A DNA stretch of 64,000 nt from Timema cristinae (Eukaryota; Arthropoda; Insecta; Phasmatodea; Timematidae): NCBI GenBank assembly GCA_039000515.1, contig JBCFYV010000935.1:1342853-1406852 (forward strand), given 5' to 3'. A program made the position numbers and the translations under genes. Of the stretch, positions 46,265-57,745 are shown piece after piece. Position 1 is the stretch's first letter; each line of letters starts with the position of its first letter. The notes under the pieces were generated by a model that saw only the letters and a program-made list of their open reading frames with translations, had not been told where the DNA came from and made no database searches.

Positions 46265-48847
46265 CAGAGGCTCCCAAACTGTGAGGCATGGCACCATTGG
46301 GAGACGCCAGTATCGGCCAAGGGAGCTGCGTACCTCACTAAGAATAAAGGATGTTTTAGTTTTTTTAATTACAAACAAAACCCACTATTCACGTAGTAAA
46401 CCTGACAGGGAAATTTAACTGCACGTGCAACGTTTATGAATCATGCAATACCTCTAATGGAATATGAAGTTACTACAGCAGTCATGATACTATAATTACC
46501 GCTAGGTAGTGCTCAAGTAAATCGGTTTCCTGACCTCAGCTGGGTGTGAGTGGCGGTAGTAGGAGAGAATGTGCTTAGGACGCTAGGTTAACTGACAACA
46601 CGTGTAGTAATGCTAGCATTTAAAATGTCTATAGTAGTGGTCTAATATTCATTGGTTCGTTATTATGTGCTTTTCCATCCTAATGGAGAAGTATGTAAGT
46701 ATTAATAAAACGTGGGAAGTGAGGACATCGTGCCTGCCTCTACGGACGAACGTAATAGGAAATTTAGGAAATATTATGAGAGTTACCTGGAATACGGTTT
46801 CACAAACACGAGTGTGGATAATCAAGAACAACCTCAGTGTTTCGTTTGTCTGAAAGTGTTAGCTGCTGACAGTATGCTGCCCAGTAAATTTAAACGTAAT
46901 TTGGAAACAGTTCACAGTGGCTTGGTAAGTGAACCTCGTGATTATTTTTCCCGTAAGTTAAAAGAAATGAATGAACAAAAAGCCACTTTTTCTAAACAAG
47001 CTATGATCCCCACCAAATCACTTCTCTCATTGTACAAATTTGCATACCACATTGCGCAATGCAAAAGAAAACCACCATACTATTGCAGAAGAACTGATTT
47101 TACCAGCTGTTGTGTATATGGTACTGGCTATGATTGGGGAGTCTTCTGCTAAGCAACTCTTTAACGTATCTTTCTCAATTAATACGAGCAGTCGTAGAAT
47201 ACATGACATGTCTGACGATATAAGTGAGCTGTTTGTAGAAAACCCAGAATTCTAGGATTTCAGTATTCAACTGGATGAAACAACTGACAGCAACAATGAT
47301 GCCCATTTGATTTGCTATGTGCGGCTCATAGTTTCAGACAATAAATTTGTCGAGGATCTGTTACTCTGCCATTCTATTACATTATGTAAAAAAGCCACAG
47401 ATTTGTTCTATATCCTAGATACTTTCATAACAGAAAACCATATTGACTGGACAAAATGTGTTAGTGTGTGTACCGATGGTGGTCGATCAATCTCAGGTCG
47501 TTATGGTAAGCTACAATATCCCATACGGAACAAAGCACATGATGCTGTGTGGAAGCACTGCATTATTCATAGGGAAGCAGTCACACCCAAGCACGTAAAT
47601 GCTGCTCTAAATGAGATTTTAGGAACAGTTATCACAGTGGTGAGCTTCATCAAAACACGACCAATAAAGGCCAGATTTGTTTCAAATATGTGTATTGATA
47701 TTGGGGCTCAGCACACTTCTCTGCTCTACTCTTGCAACTTTCGCTGGCTTTCCCGTGAAAATGTTCTGGCATGGGTATATGGACTGAGGAGGTAACTGTA
47801 TTCATACCTGCCTGGAGAAAATCATACCAGTGCTTCAAATTTCCTTGAGGAAAATGACATTCTTTTGAATTTGGCATAGCTTTATTACATTTCCAAAAAA
47901 TGAACTCGTTGAATAAAAATGTCCCTGCAGGGTTATTAAATCCACAACCCGCAACTTTCAGACTGTCTGGGCTTCAAAATATTACTATTCTGGAATAGTA
48001 AAATAGATGAGGGTAAAACTGACTGTTTTCCTCTGTTGCAGAATTATCTGGAAGAAAATGAAATTCAGTTGAGTGAGGAAGTGAAACTTGTGTTTCTTGA
48101 GCATTTGTCACAACTTCAGGTTAAATTCGTGGAGTATCTTCCAGAAAATATTGTGGAACAGTACCAATAGTGAGAGATCCCTTCATCGCCGAGTCCCCAT
48201 CAAATTTCACTACTGCAGAAGAGGAGCAACGTATTGATATTTCATCTGATTCCTCGTTGAAAGAAAAGCTTATTTTTGTGTTACTGTCTGAATTTTGGAG
48301 CCTGGTGAAGCATTATTATCAAGCAATAACAACAGAGCTCTGCGAATAATAATCCTCTCTGTGTGAGGCTGGATTTTCAGCACTGGCAGTTATCAAATCC
48401 AAGTGCAGAGAAAGAGTTAATGTAGAGAAAGAGATGTGTATTTTTATTTCCAAAATATTGACCAGGTTTGATGAATTGTGGAAGAAGAAGCAAGCCCATT
48501 CATTCCATTAAGAAAGATGAGGGTAAAACTGACAGCTTGACTATTTTATAAAAGTAATTTCATTAATATACATTAAATTTTTAATTAATTTGTGTAAAAT
48601 GTTTTTAAATTCCTTAAATTGAAATATTAAATTAAATTTTAAAATGATTTAATAAAATTTTATGTTACTGTTTTAGTTATTTATTAGTCTCATGTAAAAG
48701 AGTTTCTGTTATATGCATGACATATCCACAAAGCGTGGAATATAGCGACATATGCCACATACGTAATAATATTTGGATCAGGGTAAGCATCATAAAAATT
48801 TCAAGAGGTCAAGGAAGTCGTGGACCCGTAAAGTTTGGGAACCTCCG
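46265..48847 (+). mobile_element. hAT transposon of Buster type, near-complete (2.58 kb), inactivated
   Basis: The left terminus CAGAGGCTCCCAAACT (46265) and the reverse complement of the right terminus CGGAGGTTCCCAAACT (ending 48847) match at 14 of 16 positions. GACTAGAT (46257-46264) and GGCTAGAC (48848-48855) form an imperfect 8-bp target duplication that fits nnnTAnnn, the pattern reported for Buster-family hATs. A transposase pseudogene fills most of the interior. It inserted into a SINE-A head, so it is younger than that SINE. Confidence 0.88.
46712..48511 (+). pseudogene. hAT transposase with BED zinc finger (ZBED5/SCAND3-like), broken
   Basis: Cut-and-paste transposase, normally nuclear, that binds element ends through its BED finger. 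Order seen: an N-terminal YYESYLEYGF block, then a BED-type finger PQCFVCLKVL...SKFKRNLETVH (46834-46914, where the usual first zinc-binding His of 'KRHLETKH' is Asn). Then KLKEMNEQKATF. A frameshift at about 47050 leads into EELILPAVVYMVLAMIGESS. The catalytic-core start QLDETTD (about 47270) follows an in-frame TAG (47253). Next come CVSVCTDGG, IIHREAV and FRWLSRENVLAW (about 47740), and the C-terminal dimerisation block LCEAGFSALAVIKSK (about 48358) ending near 48511. Further shifts or stops lie at about 47790, 48000, 48170 and 48348. Domain order and length match domesticated vertebrate ZBED5/ZBED9 relatives, but this copy cannot make protein. The start codon is not clear. Confidence 0.9.
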
Positions 48848-48889
48848 GGCTAGACTGGTGTTTAGTCCACGTGTCCACCCAGCTTATAA

Positions 48890-49869
48890 ATGCTATGTTA
48901 CATACATAATTGTTTTCAGTAGGTGTGCCATGAATATATAGTTTGTTAAACACATTAATGTTTCCTAATTGATAAAAATAGAAATCAATTGAAAGAGAAA
49001 AATAAGACAGAAAATAAGTTATTGATATAAATTATTAAGATAATACAATTAAGTTTACTTGTCATAAAGAATATATGGACTATTTAGCAAATTGTTATTA
49101 AAACCAGAAATGAATTAAAATCATTGATTGTGAACAAGGAATGGAGATTATGTATTGAGTCTAAGGATTTTTATAAAGTAGAAAATTTTTAATGAAGTTA
49201 AAATGTTATACTTGACATTATAAAAACACATTAAAAATGTGAGTCAGAAAACACATATATAACAAAAACAAAAAACATTAAAATACATGTATAAAAGACA
49301 TGAGTTAAAGTGTATAATTCTGATAACAAGACAATAAAATTATGATTAGACAAAAGTTAATTGAGTTTATTTGAGAATGACGCCTATCCTTTGATAAAAA
49401 TTTTAAAAGTTAGTTTATACTTGCACTACTACAGTCCACTGAACCACTTGTGAGCCAATTATCCAATTTACCAAATGAAAATGAGACGAATACGTCAAAT
49501 ATTAATTAATTTTGTAGAACTACTTTAAAGTAATAAAAAACCATCCACCAGCAACCAACCGAAAACCAAGCAATAAGCTACTCGTGACGACTGAGCGCTG
49601 TTGACAGGAGCCGTGTTGGCCTAAAAATGAGGCGGGGGCGAACTCTGCAGTCTCGACTTATAGCTTTGCTGTCAACAGTAATAGCTGCGACAAAGGCAGG
49701 CCTACTTCAAATACACTGGTGCAAGTAGCCTTAATCCCACTTGAAGTACGCCCCAATCATCCCATAATGGAGCCCAGTTTTGGTTTTACCAGAGAACTTT
49801 AAGCGAACTTAGTGTCATTCTTGTACTCTTAAGAAGCTCTTTCACATAATATTTATAATATATGCCTAC
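48890..49869. other. AT-rich sequence, then a GC-richer stretch before a hAT end
   Basis: 48890-49540 is AT-rich and unassigned. 49570-49760 is GC-richer (GAGGCGGGGGCGAACTCTG) and may be the interior of the hAT whose right end is at 49870-49936. Confidence 0.4.
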
Positions 49870-49936
49870 CTAAGATTCCATCTGCGGACCACTTGACACG
49901 CCATCTGGTCCGCGGACCACAGTTTGAGAGACACTG
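49870..49936. mobile_element. hAT right terminus
   Basis: CTGGTCCGCGGACCACAGTT followed by TGAGAGACACTG. Its reverse complement, CAGTGTCTCTCAAACTGTGG, is a classic hAT end. The next eight bases, ATATAACA, also fit nnnTAnnn. I could not find the left terminus, so the element limits are open. Confidence 0.6.
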
Positions 49937-49944
49937 ATATAACA

Positions 49945-50905
49945 GAAGTGACAGGCACAGATCATGTGGTTTTACGAATGGATATGGCCGGATCTACCAG
50001 CAATAACTGTATGTAGGCACGGAGCCTAGGACATACGAATTTTTATGGTCTAATAAGGTAGGATTTTTTAAAATAAAGTATAACACCTCTTTTAAAAACA
50101 AGAAAAAACTTGAGACTAAAATGCAATTATTAAAATGATATTTCAATAAAATGTTTCCGAAATCTAGACTAAATATAAAACGTATTAAAATAAAGTTTCT
50201 TTTATTGGGTTCTTGTTAGAGCCAAGTCTTGGATAACCTCCTTGAATTTCATATTAATTATAAAATGTTTCTCAACGCACATTGTAACCAAAGGTGATCT
50301 AGGCTCTTAATTGACCGCATACAGTTCTCATGTCAGTTTAACTTGGAAAACAATATTTCTGTTGCATTTGATCTTAGTATTGTAAGATAAATCCCCAAAT
50401 CGATACATTTGGAAAACTTGTAACAAATTTACAAATTATTCAGGATTTTGAGATTTCTTGTTTTATATATTATTTTCAGAAGCTCAGGATGACCTTATAA
50501 AGACAATTTTAGGGATTGGATTTTAAAAATTCCATACCCCCCAGACCCTCTGGTAGCCTCCCAGCCCCCCCTCCCCTAATTCAGCCCTTTCAGTGCTAAA
50601 ACTCCACGAGCCGTGACTGTTTAGGTGTTTAAATTCAATGTGCATATGAAATTTAGAGGCTGTTCCAGAAAGAAAAAGTAAAGTGATAGTAATCATTTGA
50701 TCAATAAGGTGGTTTAGTCATTTTAAAGAGTTGAAACATGAGTAATTTTAAATGTTATGGTCTACAGTCAGATTTATACTCCTTTTCTGACAAATTTTGC
50801 AATAAAAGTGCCTCAAGACTACAAGCAGCTCTTCTAGCTGTCAGATATGAAACTTCTTATGAAAATGTAACTGTGATATGAAGTGGAGGACCGTAACAAC
50901 ACACT
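49945..50905. other. Unassigned
   Basis: No gene. C-rich stretch at 50537-50578 (CCATACCCCCCAGACCC). Confidence 0.45.
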
Positions 50906-50909
50906 CTTC

Positions 50910-51165
50910 GGTGGTCGCCTGGTCCCAGGCGCTACTCTCGTAGTAGACTAGACTGACAATGACGGGGAGGTCATGGTTCTAATCTCGGTTATGTGTATTG
51001 AGGGGGTTTATTTCAATATGGTTTTATACTGTCCCTCTACGAAAATGTGAGTATACTCCCTCTAAATATTGCATTACTAATCCTTAAAAACATTAGTAGT
51101 ATAATTAGTACATCAGCGTGTAGCCTGAAGGGGTAGTAAGATGCCGTGCTATAACAATACTATAA
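50910..51165 (+). repeat. SINE-A copy, well preserved
   Basis: GGTGGTCGCCTGGTCCCAGG, GTAGTAGACTAGACTGACAA, GACGGGGAGGTCATGG, GGGGGTTTATTTCAATATGG, tail AGGGGTAGTAAGATGCCGTG. Confidence 0.9.
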
Positions 51166-52554
51166 CAGTAACAACAACACGTGTAACAACACGAGATGAA
51201 ACCATACACGACTCCACGTGGACCAGGCAACTGCTCTATGGCGTAGGAAGCGCTCGTACAAACCCGCCCTGGATTATGAATGTAATGTATGTAATGTATG
51301 ACTGTAATGTCAAGAGATAATGACAATAATCATCAATATTGTCACAACGCGCCCAAGTCTGAGATATCTCAAAACAACGCAAACACACGAGGGAAAGTGT
51401 AGTTTCAAGGTATGCTAACTTCTTAAAGCATTTATCAATTTAAGGTTGGTTTATTTTTATTTATTGTATCGTCCGCCTTTTGATCTCTTACTGGTTGGTC
51501 TGAGTTAGTTTATTGGAAGACGAAGGACGCCGTCTATTACAATAGATAGGTTGGATGTTATTCTATATTTTGCTTCAAATATTTTTTGTTCATTCATTTA
51601 AATGTGGGTATCGACTGGCTCAAATATTTATTGCGTGGGTTTATTTTATTATTCAATACGATTGTTATGCAATAATTTAAATAAATTTTATTAATAGACA
51701 GTTGTCACACACATAGAAGCGTGTGCCCCATAAGTAACTCTTTTTTCAAGTAAAAACTAGTCGAAAAATTACAAAATCTATTATAAGACACCTTTTTCTT
51801 AATCGATAAATACCTCAATTTAATTGTATAATCTTCAGGAAAAAAAGTAAATAAATAATTGTTAATCGCCTTTTGAAAGTTTTTTTAATCGAATTTAAAG
51901 AAGGTCAAGAAGTACTCTTCCAAATCACGTGTTTAGACAGCTGAGACTTTGTGTGTATATAATTTGATGAGCTATTTTCCGTACACCGTCTAAACACACA
52001 GACAAAATAATTATACAATTTACAAACCAACCCAACAAATAGCAATAATACTGGTAATAAAATTCAATTTTCTTTATAAAAAAGCCTCTATTTGAAAATA
52101 CACATTTTTCACGTTCCAAATTTATCATATTTAATATATTATTATACTTGTCATTATTCTATGGGTCATGATAAATGATCAAATATATATATATATATAT
52201 TATATATATATATATATAATGACAGCTGTATATACCATGACTTAACATTTTAATAAATGGAAGTAGATTTAATATATTTTATAGCTGTCATGTTTTACCC
52301 ACCTGAGCTATCTACATATTTATAGTGCTGGTATAAAATTGAATAAGTTTAGTTTTAAAAAAATATCACTACATTTGTGTGAAAAAATAGTGGGAGATAT
52401 TAAATTATAGACCACCTTGATAAATTAATCCGGTATTTGGCCACTTACTTCCCCGTCCCCAGCAAACAGGACAACACTAAACTGATGCCTGATGCCTTTG
52501 ACCACCCACCCCCCGGTGTCAGTCGCTTATTATTAAAATATTACTTACAAACTC
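51166..52554. other. Unassigned, with (TA)n at 52184-52218
   Basis: 51170-51420 is GC-richer with no recognisable product. TGTAATGTATG is duplicated at about 51281-51303. The (TA)n run at 52184-52218 is near-perfect. Confidence 0.45.
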
Positions 52555-52900
52555 TATGTCATTAAAAACTATAAAGTACATTGTCACACTTACAGCTTAT
52601 CCCTATATTGAACAAGTTCCATCCAGTCCACCTCATTACACCCTATATCTTTCAGGTCCATTCTAATGCTTATGCTGTCATCTACGTCTAGTTCTTCCAT
52701 TTGGTTTGCAGTCAATACTCTGAACAAGGTTCTAGATTCTCCCATTCTCAATGAATTGTCCTTCTCACCGTAATCTACGAGACTTGATTATCCCAACAGT
52801 GTATTGTAATGATTTCAGAGTAAGTAGCTCATCATTATGTAACTTGCTACACTTCCCAGTAGCATTATCCCTTTTTGTACCAAATATCTTCCTAAATGAA
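52555..52900 (-). pseudogene. LINE reverse transcriptase C-terminal relic, same family as 3620
   Basis: On the minus strand it reads FRKIFGTKRDNATG, KLHNDELLTL, VGIIKSRRLR and then, in shifted frames, the 'GRTRRR' and 'NEVDWMEL' parts of the C-terminal block. Stops and shifts are several. The matching segments at 4030-4330 are in the same order. Confidence 0.8.
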
Positions 52901-53559
52901 ATATTGTGTTGTTGAAATATAAATATGTATCTTACAGATTAATCTGTAATAAAATATAACTTATATAGTCGATGATCTAATCTTAATGGGCTGCTCACAG
53001 CATATATTGATGGTAACAGTTTTATCCCCCAAGTTTTATAACCAGGAAATGGTTTCATGTATTCAGCTACCATCACTGTGGGTAAACATTTATAGTCTGA
53101 TCTTCATTGGAAGATTGTTATTAGAAAATTGGGGACTCATATTGCCACAATAGAGTAAATAAAAAAATATATTTGTAATGTTAGGATGTGTAATTAGTGA
53201 TGTAAAGAGAAATTATACAGTTATACATAAGAAAGCATTATTGGAAGCTTTTTATATCTTTTGAATACAATTTTTAGCTATCAAATCAAATAAAATATGA
53301 CCATACAATGCCAAAATTGAGTGTCTTTCAATCAATACTGGTGGTTGAAATTGGGCATCCTGTCAAAATCAGGATATTTGCCAGTTTGTTCAAAATTCAA
53401 CCATTTTTATTTGTAGAAAATGGTTCATTTTCGACAAGCTTTCAAAACATTCTATCGCAACTACAGAATGTATATTGTATTGTTTTTAAACATATTTTTA
53501 TAATTGCACAGGTTGTAACATAGATAAAGGCATCAATATAATTTCTGTCTGTTTTTATG
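52901..53559. other. AT-rich sequence, nothing assigned
   Basis: No gene; a 71-codon frame at 53308-53523 shows no motif. Confidence 0.45.
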
Positions 53560-53720
53560 ATGACGCCCAAAATGTGATTTCAATATTGACTAGTTGTACT
53601 GAGGTTTTCTTCCTAATTAATTTCCCGACATTTCTCAAATAAGACATTAAATTATATTTGTTCAATTTTACCTTTCTTATTACTACCAAACTAGAATAGA
53701 TCTTTCAGATGGGTATTAAT
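53560..53720 (+). repeat. SINE-A fragment, very decayed
   Basis: GATGACGCCC, GACTAGTTGTACTGAGG and TTTTCTTCCTAATTAATTTCCC follow the SINE-A order. Confidence 0.4.
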
Positions 53721-53954
53721 ACTTGTGAAAATAAATCACCAAGCTTTAATTTATATAAAATATTGTTCTTTGTTAATTTTTTCCTATTTATTTTATTTTA
53801 AAACCTTACATTTAAAATAAAATAATACATATTTATTATAAATGTTTGAAAATGAATTATTATATACAATAGCAATGGCAAAATAAGATAGTATCTTCTT
53901 GAATTTCATGTAACGTTAATTAATTAGAATTTCTGAATTCTTACTTAAAACGGT

Positions 53955-54040
53955 AATAGGTTTACCTATTTAGCTAATGGTCCCAGCTTCAATTCCTGGC
54001 ATAATGGATAGATTTATTATGACCATTAATCTAGGTGCTG
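53955..54040 (+). repeat. SINE-C-like head fragment
   Basis: CTATTTAGCTAATGGTCCCAG with AGCTTCAATTCCTGGCATAA resembles the SINE-C head and B box at 19340-19390. Confidence 0.45.
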
Positions 54041-54179
54041 GAACTGTATTAGAATATAGATAATTGGGAGCTCTTTTTGGTGGCCGCGAGGTCTGAAAAG
54101 GTGGTATTCAATATTTTTGTTGTTCGCGTAGCCTCAGATATGATCTTTCTTCAAATTTGTGGCCCAACATCTTATAGGG

Positions 54180-54290
54180 TCCATACAATTTAAGAAATAT
54201 ATATCACTGTAAGTATAGATATAGATATTATATATATATATATATACATCTATATATGATATATATAGTAAGTATATAACAGTAAACCCG
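54180..54290. repeat. (TA)n/(GATA)-rich microsatellite
   Basis: TATAGATATAGATATTATATATA-type sequence at 54217-54262 with flanking TA-rich DNA. Confidence 0.8.
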
Positions 54291-54423
54291 TGCGAAACTT
54301 TCGCACATTCAACCTTCTCCTTACCCCCCTCCCCCTTGCCCAAATATTATGTAGTCTTTGGTTGGGTTGTTGAGTGAAATACTCAGCAAAGTGTATATAC
54401 ACACACAGAATAGCAAAGAGAAT

Positions 54424-54690
54424 TTATAAATGTGAACATATTAATAATTTATAATACCTATTTGTATCGTTGTATACAATATTTGATGTCGGAATGCAAT
54501 AATCGTCTTTAATTTTTTGTTTGTCATTTTCGGTAATTGATACAAAAATATTGTTAGATTTGATGACTCTAGAAAAGGCTACATAGAGTTGTCCTTGAGT
54601 AAATACAGCATTTGGCGAGTCCAATCCAGCTCTTTGAAGCGTCTGTCCCTGATACTTGATGGTTATTGCAAAGGCAACATAAATAATATA
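54424..54690 (-). pseudogene. Helitron (PIF1-like) helicase C-terminal fragment
   Basis: On the minus strand the frame reads AFAITIKYQGQTLQRAGLD, then SPNAVFTQGQLYVAFSRV, then IFVSITENDKQ. The 'T..K.QGQT' and 'GQLYVA.SR' strings are helicase motifs V and VI of the PIF1/Helitron family, which unwind DNA during rolling-circle transposition. Only the last ~85 residues remain and the frame closes soon after motif VI, as it does in Helitron proteins. The usual 'NKSQGQT' is altered to 'KYQGQT'. A cellular PIF1 pseudogene is possible but less likely given the setting. No Helitron CTRR end was located. Confidence 0.85.
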
Positions 54691-55039
54691 TAGCTTAAAT
54701 TTTAAACAAACAACGTGTTTTAACGTAAACTGAGTATGCTATGTCAGAAGGTGGTAACAAATCCTATCCACTGATACCTTATTCATCGCTGTAGGCTTTG
54801 TATTAGTTAAGAAAAAGGAATTTGACAACATAAATATATATAAGATACATTTACAAATATCCATATACATATATCTATGTATATATACATTTATATATTA
54901 AACATATCTACACACATATATGTTTGTATATGTTCAGTACATATGTATACATTCACATATATAGAAATATATGTATGTATATTTACTAGTTTTATGAACC
55001 CTCTGATATATATCCCGTACCCCAGTTTGAATACCGCTG
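54691..55039. other. TA/ATAC-rich sequence
   Basis: 54836-54990 is rich in ATATAC and CATATATG strings. The frames across it are low-complexity artefacts. Confidence 0.6.
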
Positions 55040-55245
55040 CTATAAGGTGTACCACACGCAGTAAACTAGGATACCGAGATGGGGAGATGGGGGTTTGAAT
55101 CACGTTCGGGTGTATTGAGAGTTTTTTAAGAATTATTTTCCACTCTACTTCCATTCAAATGAGGTTACACGTCCTTTAAATTCAACCTTCCTAATCCCTA
55201 AAACATAAACGTAGCTAGTGCATATGCATGGTGATAAAAGAAAGT
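55040..55245 (+). repeat. SINE-A copy
   Basis: GTACCACACGCAGTAAACTAGG, ATGGGGAGATGGGGGTTTG, CACGTTCGGGTGTATTGAG, TTTTCCACTCTACTTCC, and a tail that ends early. Confidence 0.8.
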
Positions 55246-55389
55246 TAGTTTGCTAGTATTGTGCTGAAATACTCCATTGATAAGGAAAGTGTACTTCAAA
55301 CACCGCTAATAAATATAACATTTTATAGCTACTGAAGTATTTATTGATCTCAAGATAATGAACTTCCTACTGATGATAGAAATATCAGG

Positions 55390-55490
55390 GATCTTTATTT
55401 TTCCATTCTCTTTCCAAGTAAATGTGGGTAGATTTCCTTGAAACTTTACCATTAGTGTAAATATGAGGATACCTAGAGTAAAAAGTAAAT
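55390..55490 (+). repeat. SINE-A body fragment
   Basis: TTTTTCCATTCTCTTTCC, AAGTAAATGTGGGTAGATTTCC, ACCATTAGTGTAAATATG. Confidence 0.5.
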
Positions 55491-56025
55491 TACTATAACT
55501 TGCACAAAAAACTCAACACTTGAATTGAAAATCTAAAACAACGGTAATCGCAGCTCCAATCTTTATGTAGTACTGCGCATGAGAACTATATAAATCATAT
55601 ATCGCTGTCTGGCTCTAAGATCTAACCGTTACACCAAGAAACACAACAGATAACTTTATTTTTCTATGTTAATAAAAAAAAATGAAACTTTAATGCACTT
55701 GGTGAACGTCAGTTAAAGTCAATTTTATGCAGATTAAACAAATAGATACTCCCGCGGCAATCACGTGACAATAAAACGTGCTCGGAAATAAATTGCTGTG
55801 TAAATATATAGCAGTCGTGGCGTAGGTTTCACAAGTGATACCTACAGGTTAAACTGGGATCGGGAGGTTCAGCGAGCCTGTAAAAGAAATTAGCTCTCGT
55901 ACAAGAGCGGTATTAAAGCATGTAAGCTCTTACTGTAAAGATATAAGATTTGTTTGGCTAGTAAACATTGCATAGGAAGTAATTATCAAATTAATCCTAA
56001 AATCTTAATATTTCAATATTCATTT
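55491..56025. other. Unassigned
   Basis: No gene. The stretch 55745-55930 is GC-richer and contains GTCGTGGCGTAGGTTTCAC, a possible tRNA-like head without a recognisable B box. Confidence 0.4.
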
Positions 56026-56272
56026 TAGCATCGGATCTTAGTACCAATTCGTGTTATAAGCCTATGTACTAATTACAATAATAGTTTAGAAATTAGGAGA
56101 GTTTATTTGAGAGGAAATGCACTCAGATTTGGGTGGAAGGAGAGTGAAAAACCATTTAGGAATAAAACCTTCAGTTCACCCGACCGGGATGAAAACCCGA
56201 TCTCCCCGTCTTTGGCAGTCTAATCTAACACAAGAGTAGCACGTTAAGACATACAGCCACTGAAGCTGGTTA
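56026..56272 (-). repeat. SINE-A copy
   Basis: Reversed tail TTAGCATCGGATCTTAGTACC, reversed body GTGAAAAACCATTTAGGAATAA, CACCCGACCGGGATGAAAACC, and head ACGTTAAGACATACAGCCAC. Confidence 0.88.
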
Positions 56273-56668
56273 TATTTCAAATTTTTTTTTTTTTTTGTTA
56301 AAGTTATGTTTGAGATCTAATCTCACATTTTCTATATAAACTTGATTTAAAATTATTGTATATACCTTGTCTCCCGGCCATAATATAGCTCACGACATTA
56401 TATCCATTTTGAACGGCGTAACATCTGCAGATTTTGGTAGAGGGAGGTTATGCCTCTAAGTATAACCAGGGAACATATACCACAGTAGTAATTGATTACT
56501 TTTGGGATCAAGTGTGATCGTATGTTTCAAAATGATCTTAATGATGATATACTGAATATAATATCCAAACAAATAATGGCAATGAGAGATTAAAATAGTT
56601 CGATAACATTTTCAGATCGTTAAAGGGATATATTCGCTAAGAATGTTACTATTATAGTGAAACATTAA
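56273..56668. other. AT-rich sequence, nothing assigned
   Basis: T run at 56282-56296. No gene. Confidence 0.5.
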
Positions 56669-57032
56669 GGTGTGGCAGAAGGGAGCGCAAGTAATGTTAC
56701 AGTTTTTATAGAATTGAAATTAATTGGACAAAATAAATCAAATATTTCTCCAGTAGCAACATATAATTTAGTTTTCTGCACATGCTAATATCAACAGATC
56801 TTGAATATCTGTCAAGTCTGCCCTGGAATTTTGTCAAAACTTTTTCACTTTATTTAAAATGTTTTGACAAAATTCCAGGACATCCTTGACAGATATTCAA
56901 CATCTGTTGATATTAGCATGTGCAGAAATCTAAACTCTATGTTGCTAATGGCGAAATATTCAATTTATTTTGTCCAATTAATTTCAATTCTATAAAAACT
57001 GTAAAATTACTTGCGCTCCCTTCTGCCACACC
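56669..57032. mobile_element. 364-bp near-perfect palindrome between TTAA sites
   Basis: Two 172-bp arms (56669-56840 and 56861-57032) flank a 20-bp loop. The outer end of each arm is GGTGTGGCAGAAGGGAGCGC, and TTAA lies directly outside both (56665-56668 and 57033-57036). Arms differ at only a few positions. TTAA duplication is the piggyBac hallmark, but the terminal bases are not the usual piggyBac start. It could be a foldback or MITE of a piggyBac-like or other TTAA-inserting family. No coding capacity. Confidence 0.85.
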
Positions 57033-57036
57033 TTAA

Positions 57037-57489
57037 CAGAATATCTTGTCAACAGCAGACCCAACGTCAGTGACACATTCAACCACAAGGCGCTGTAGTT
57101 TATATGCTGGTGGGAGAAGAGAAATGATCAGCTGTCAATGATTTAATAGAGCACACTTTCATAAAAAATATGCCAGAAAAAATGTAAAACTGTTAAAAAA
57201 AACTAATTTCCCATTTCACATCCTCACGCGTTAGTCCATGAGACCACTGATGCGGATGAGATGGACTATTTCTTAAAAGTAAGAATATCAGAGCTTTAAG
57301 ATACCATAATTTATTATACACCAGTGTAGTGCAACATTAATAAGGTCGGCTCTCTTATTGTAGGTCGGTTAGTGGCCAACAAATCTCCTTGGTCCATATA
57401 AGTCCAAGCTCCCATCACTTCCTCTTGTCAGACATTGTTATCTCCGGCTATAGAGTCGTGTTTTGTTTGACTGTTTTATAGACTATCCC
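57037..57489. other. Unassigned
   Basis: No gene or repeat family recognised. Confidence 0.45.
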
Positions 57490-57745
57490 CCATCATGCAT
57501 CACACCGTGTGGGCAAGTAGGGTGTGACTAAGAACTGACTTGGTGTCCTAGGTTCGATTCCTTCTAGCCATAAAACTTGGAGAAGTCCCGTGCGGCCCTT
57601 GGTCACCTGCTGGCAGATTGTACACGCGTGTATGGTTGCTCGCAGAACCATGCTTCCCTATTAGCTAGGCCAAGTTCAGAGATATTACTTTTATTAGCTT
57701 GGCTACACAAAACGCGTGTCGGATGAGTAGGGGAAAACTGTAATG
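57490..57745 (+). repeat. Possible single-copy SINE with tRNA-like B box
   Basis: GTGTCCTAGGTTCGATTCC at about 57544 is a B box. The stretch is GC-richer than its flanks (GTGCGGCCCTTGGTCACCTG). No second copy or clean head was found. Confidence 0.4.

Larger units (their letters stand above)
46080..48885 (-). repeat. SINE-A copy split by the hAT element
   Basis: The tail and body are at 46080-46264 (GGAGAGTGGAAAAACCATTT, reversed body) and the head resumes at 48848-48885 (CTGGTGTTTAGTCCACGTG). With the hAT removed, the two parts make one ordinary reverse-oriented SINE-A. Confidence 0.75.

Noticed and set aside
46649..46853. Short frames on both strands at the hAT transposase start
   Set aside because: They are shadows of the transposase frame that starts near 46712.
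54877..55154. Open frames on both strands in 54877-55154
   Set aside because: Low-complexity ATATAC DNA plus SINE-A sequence; not genes.
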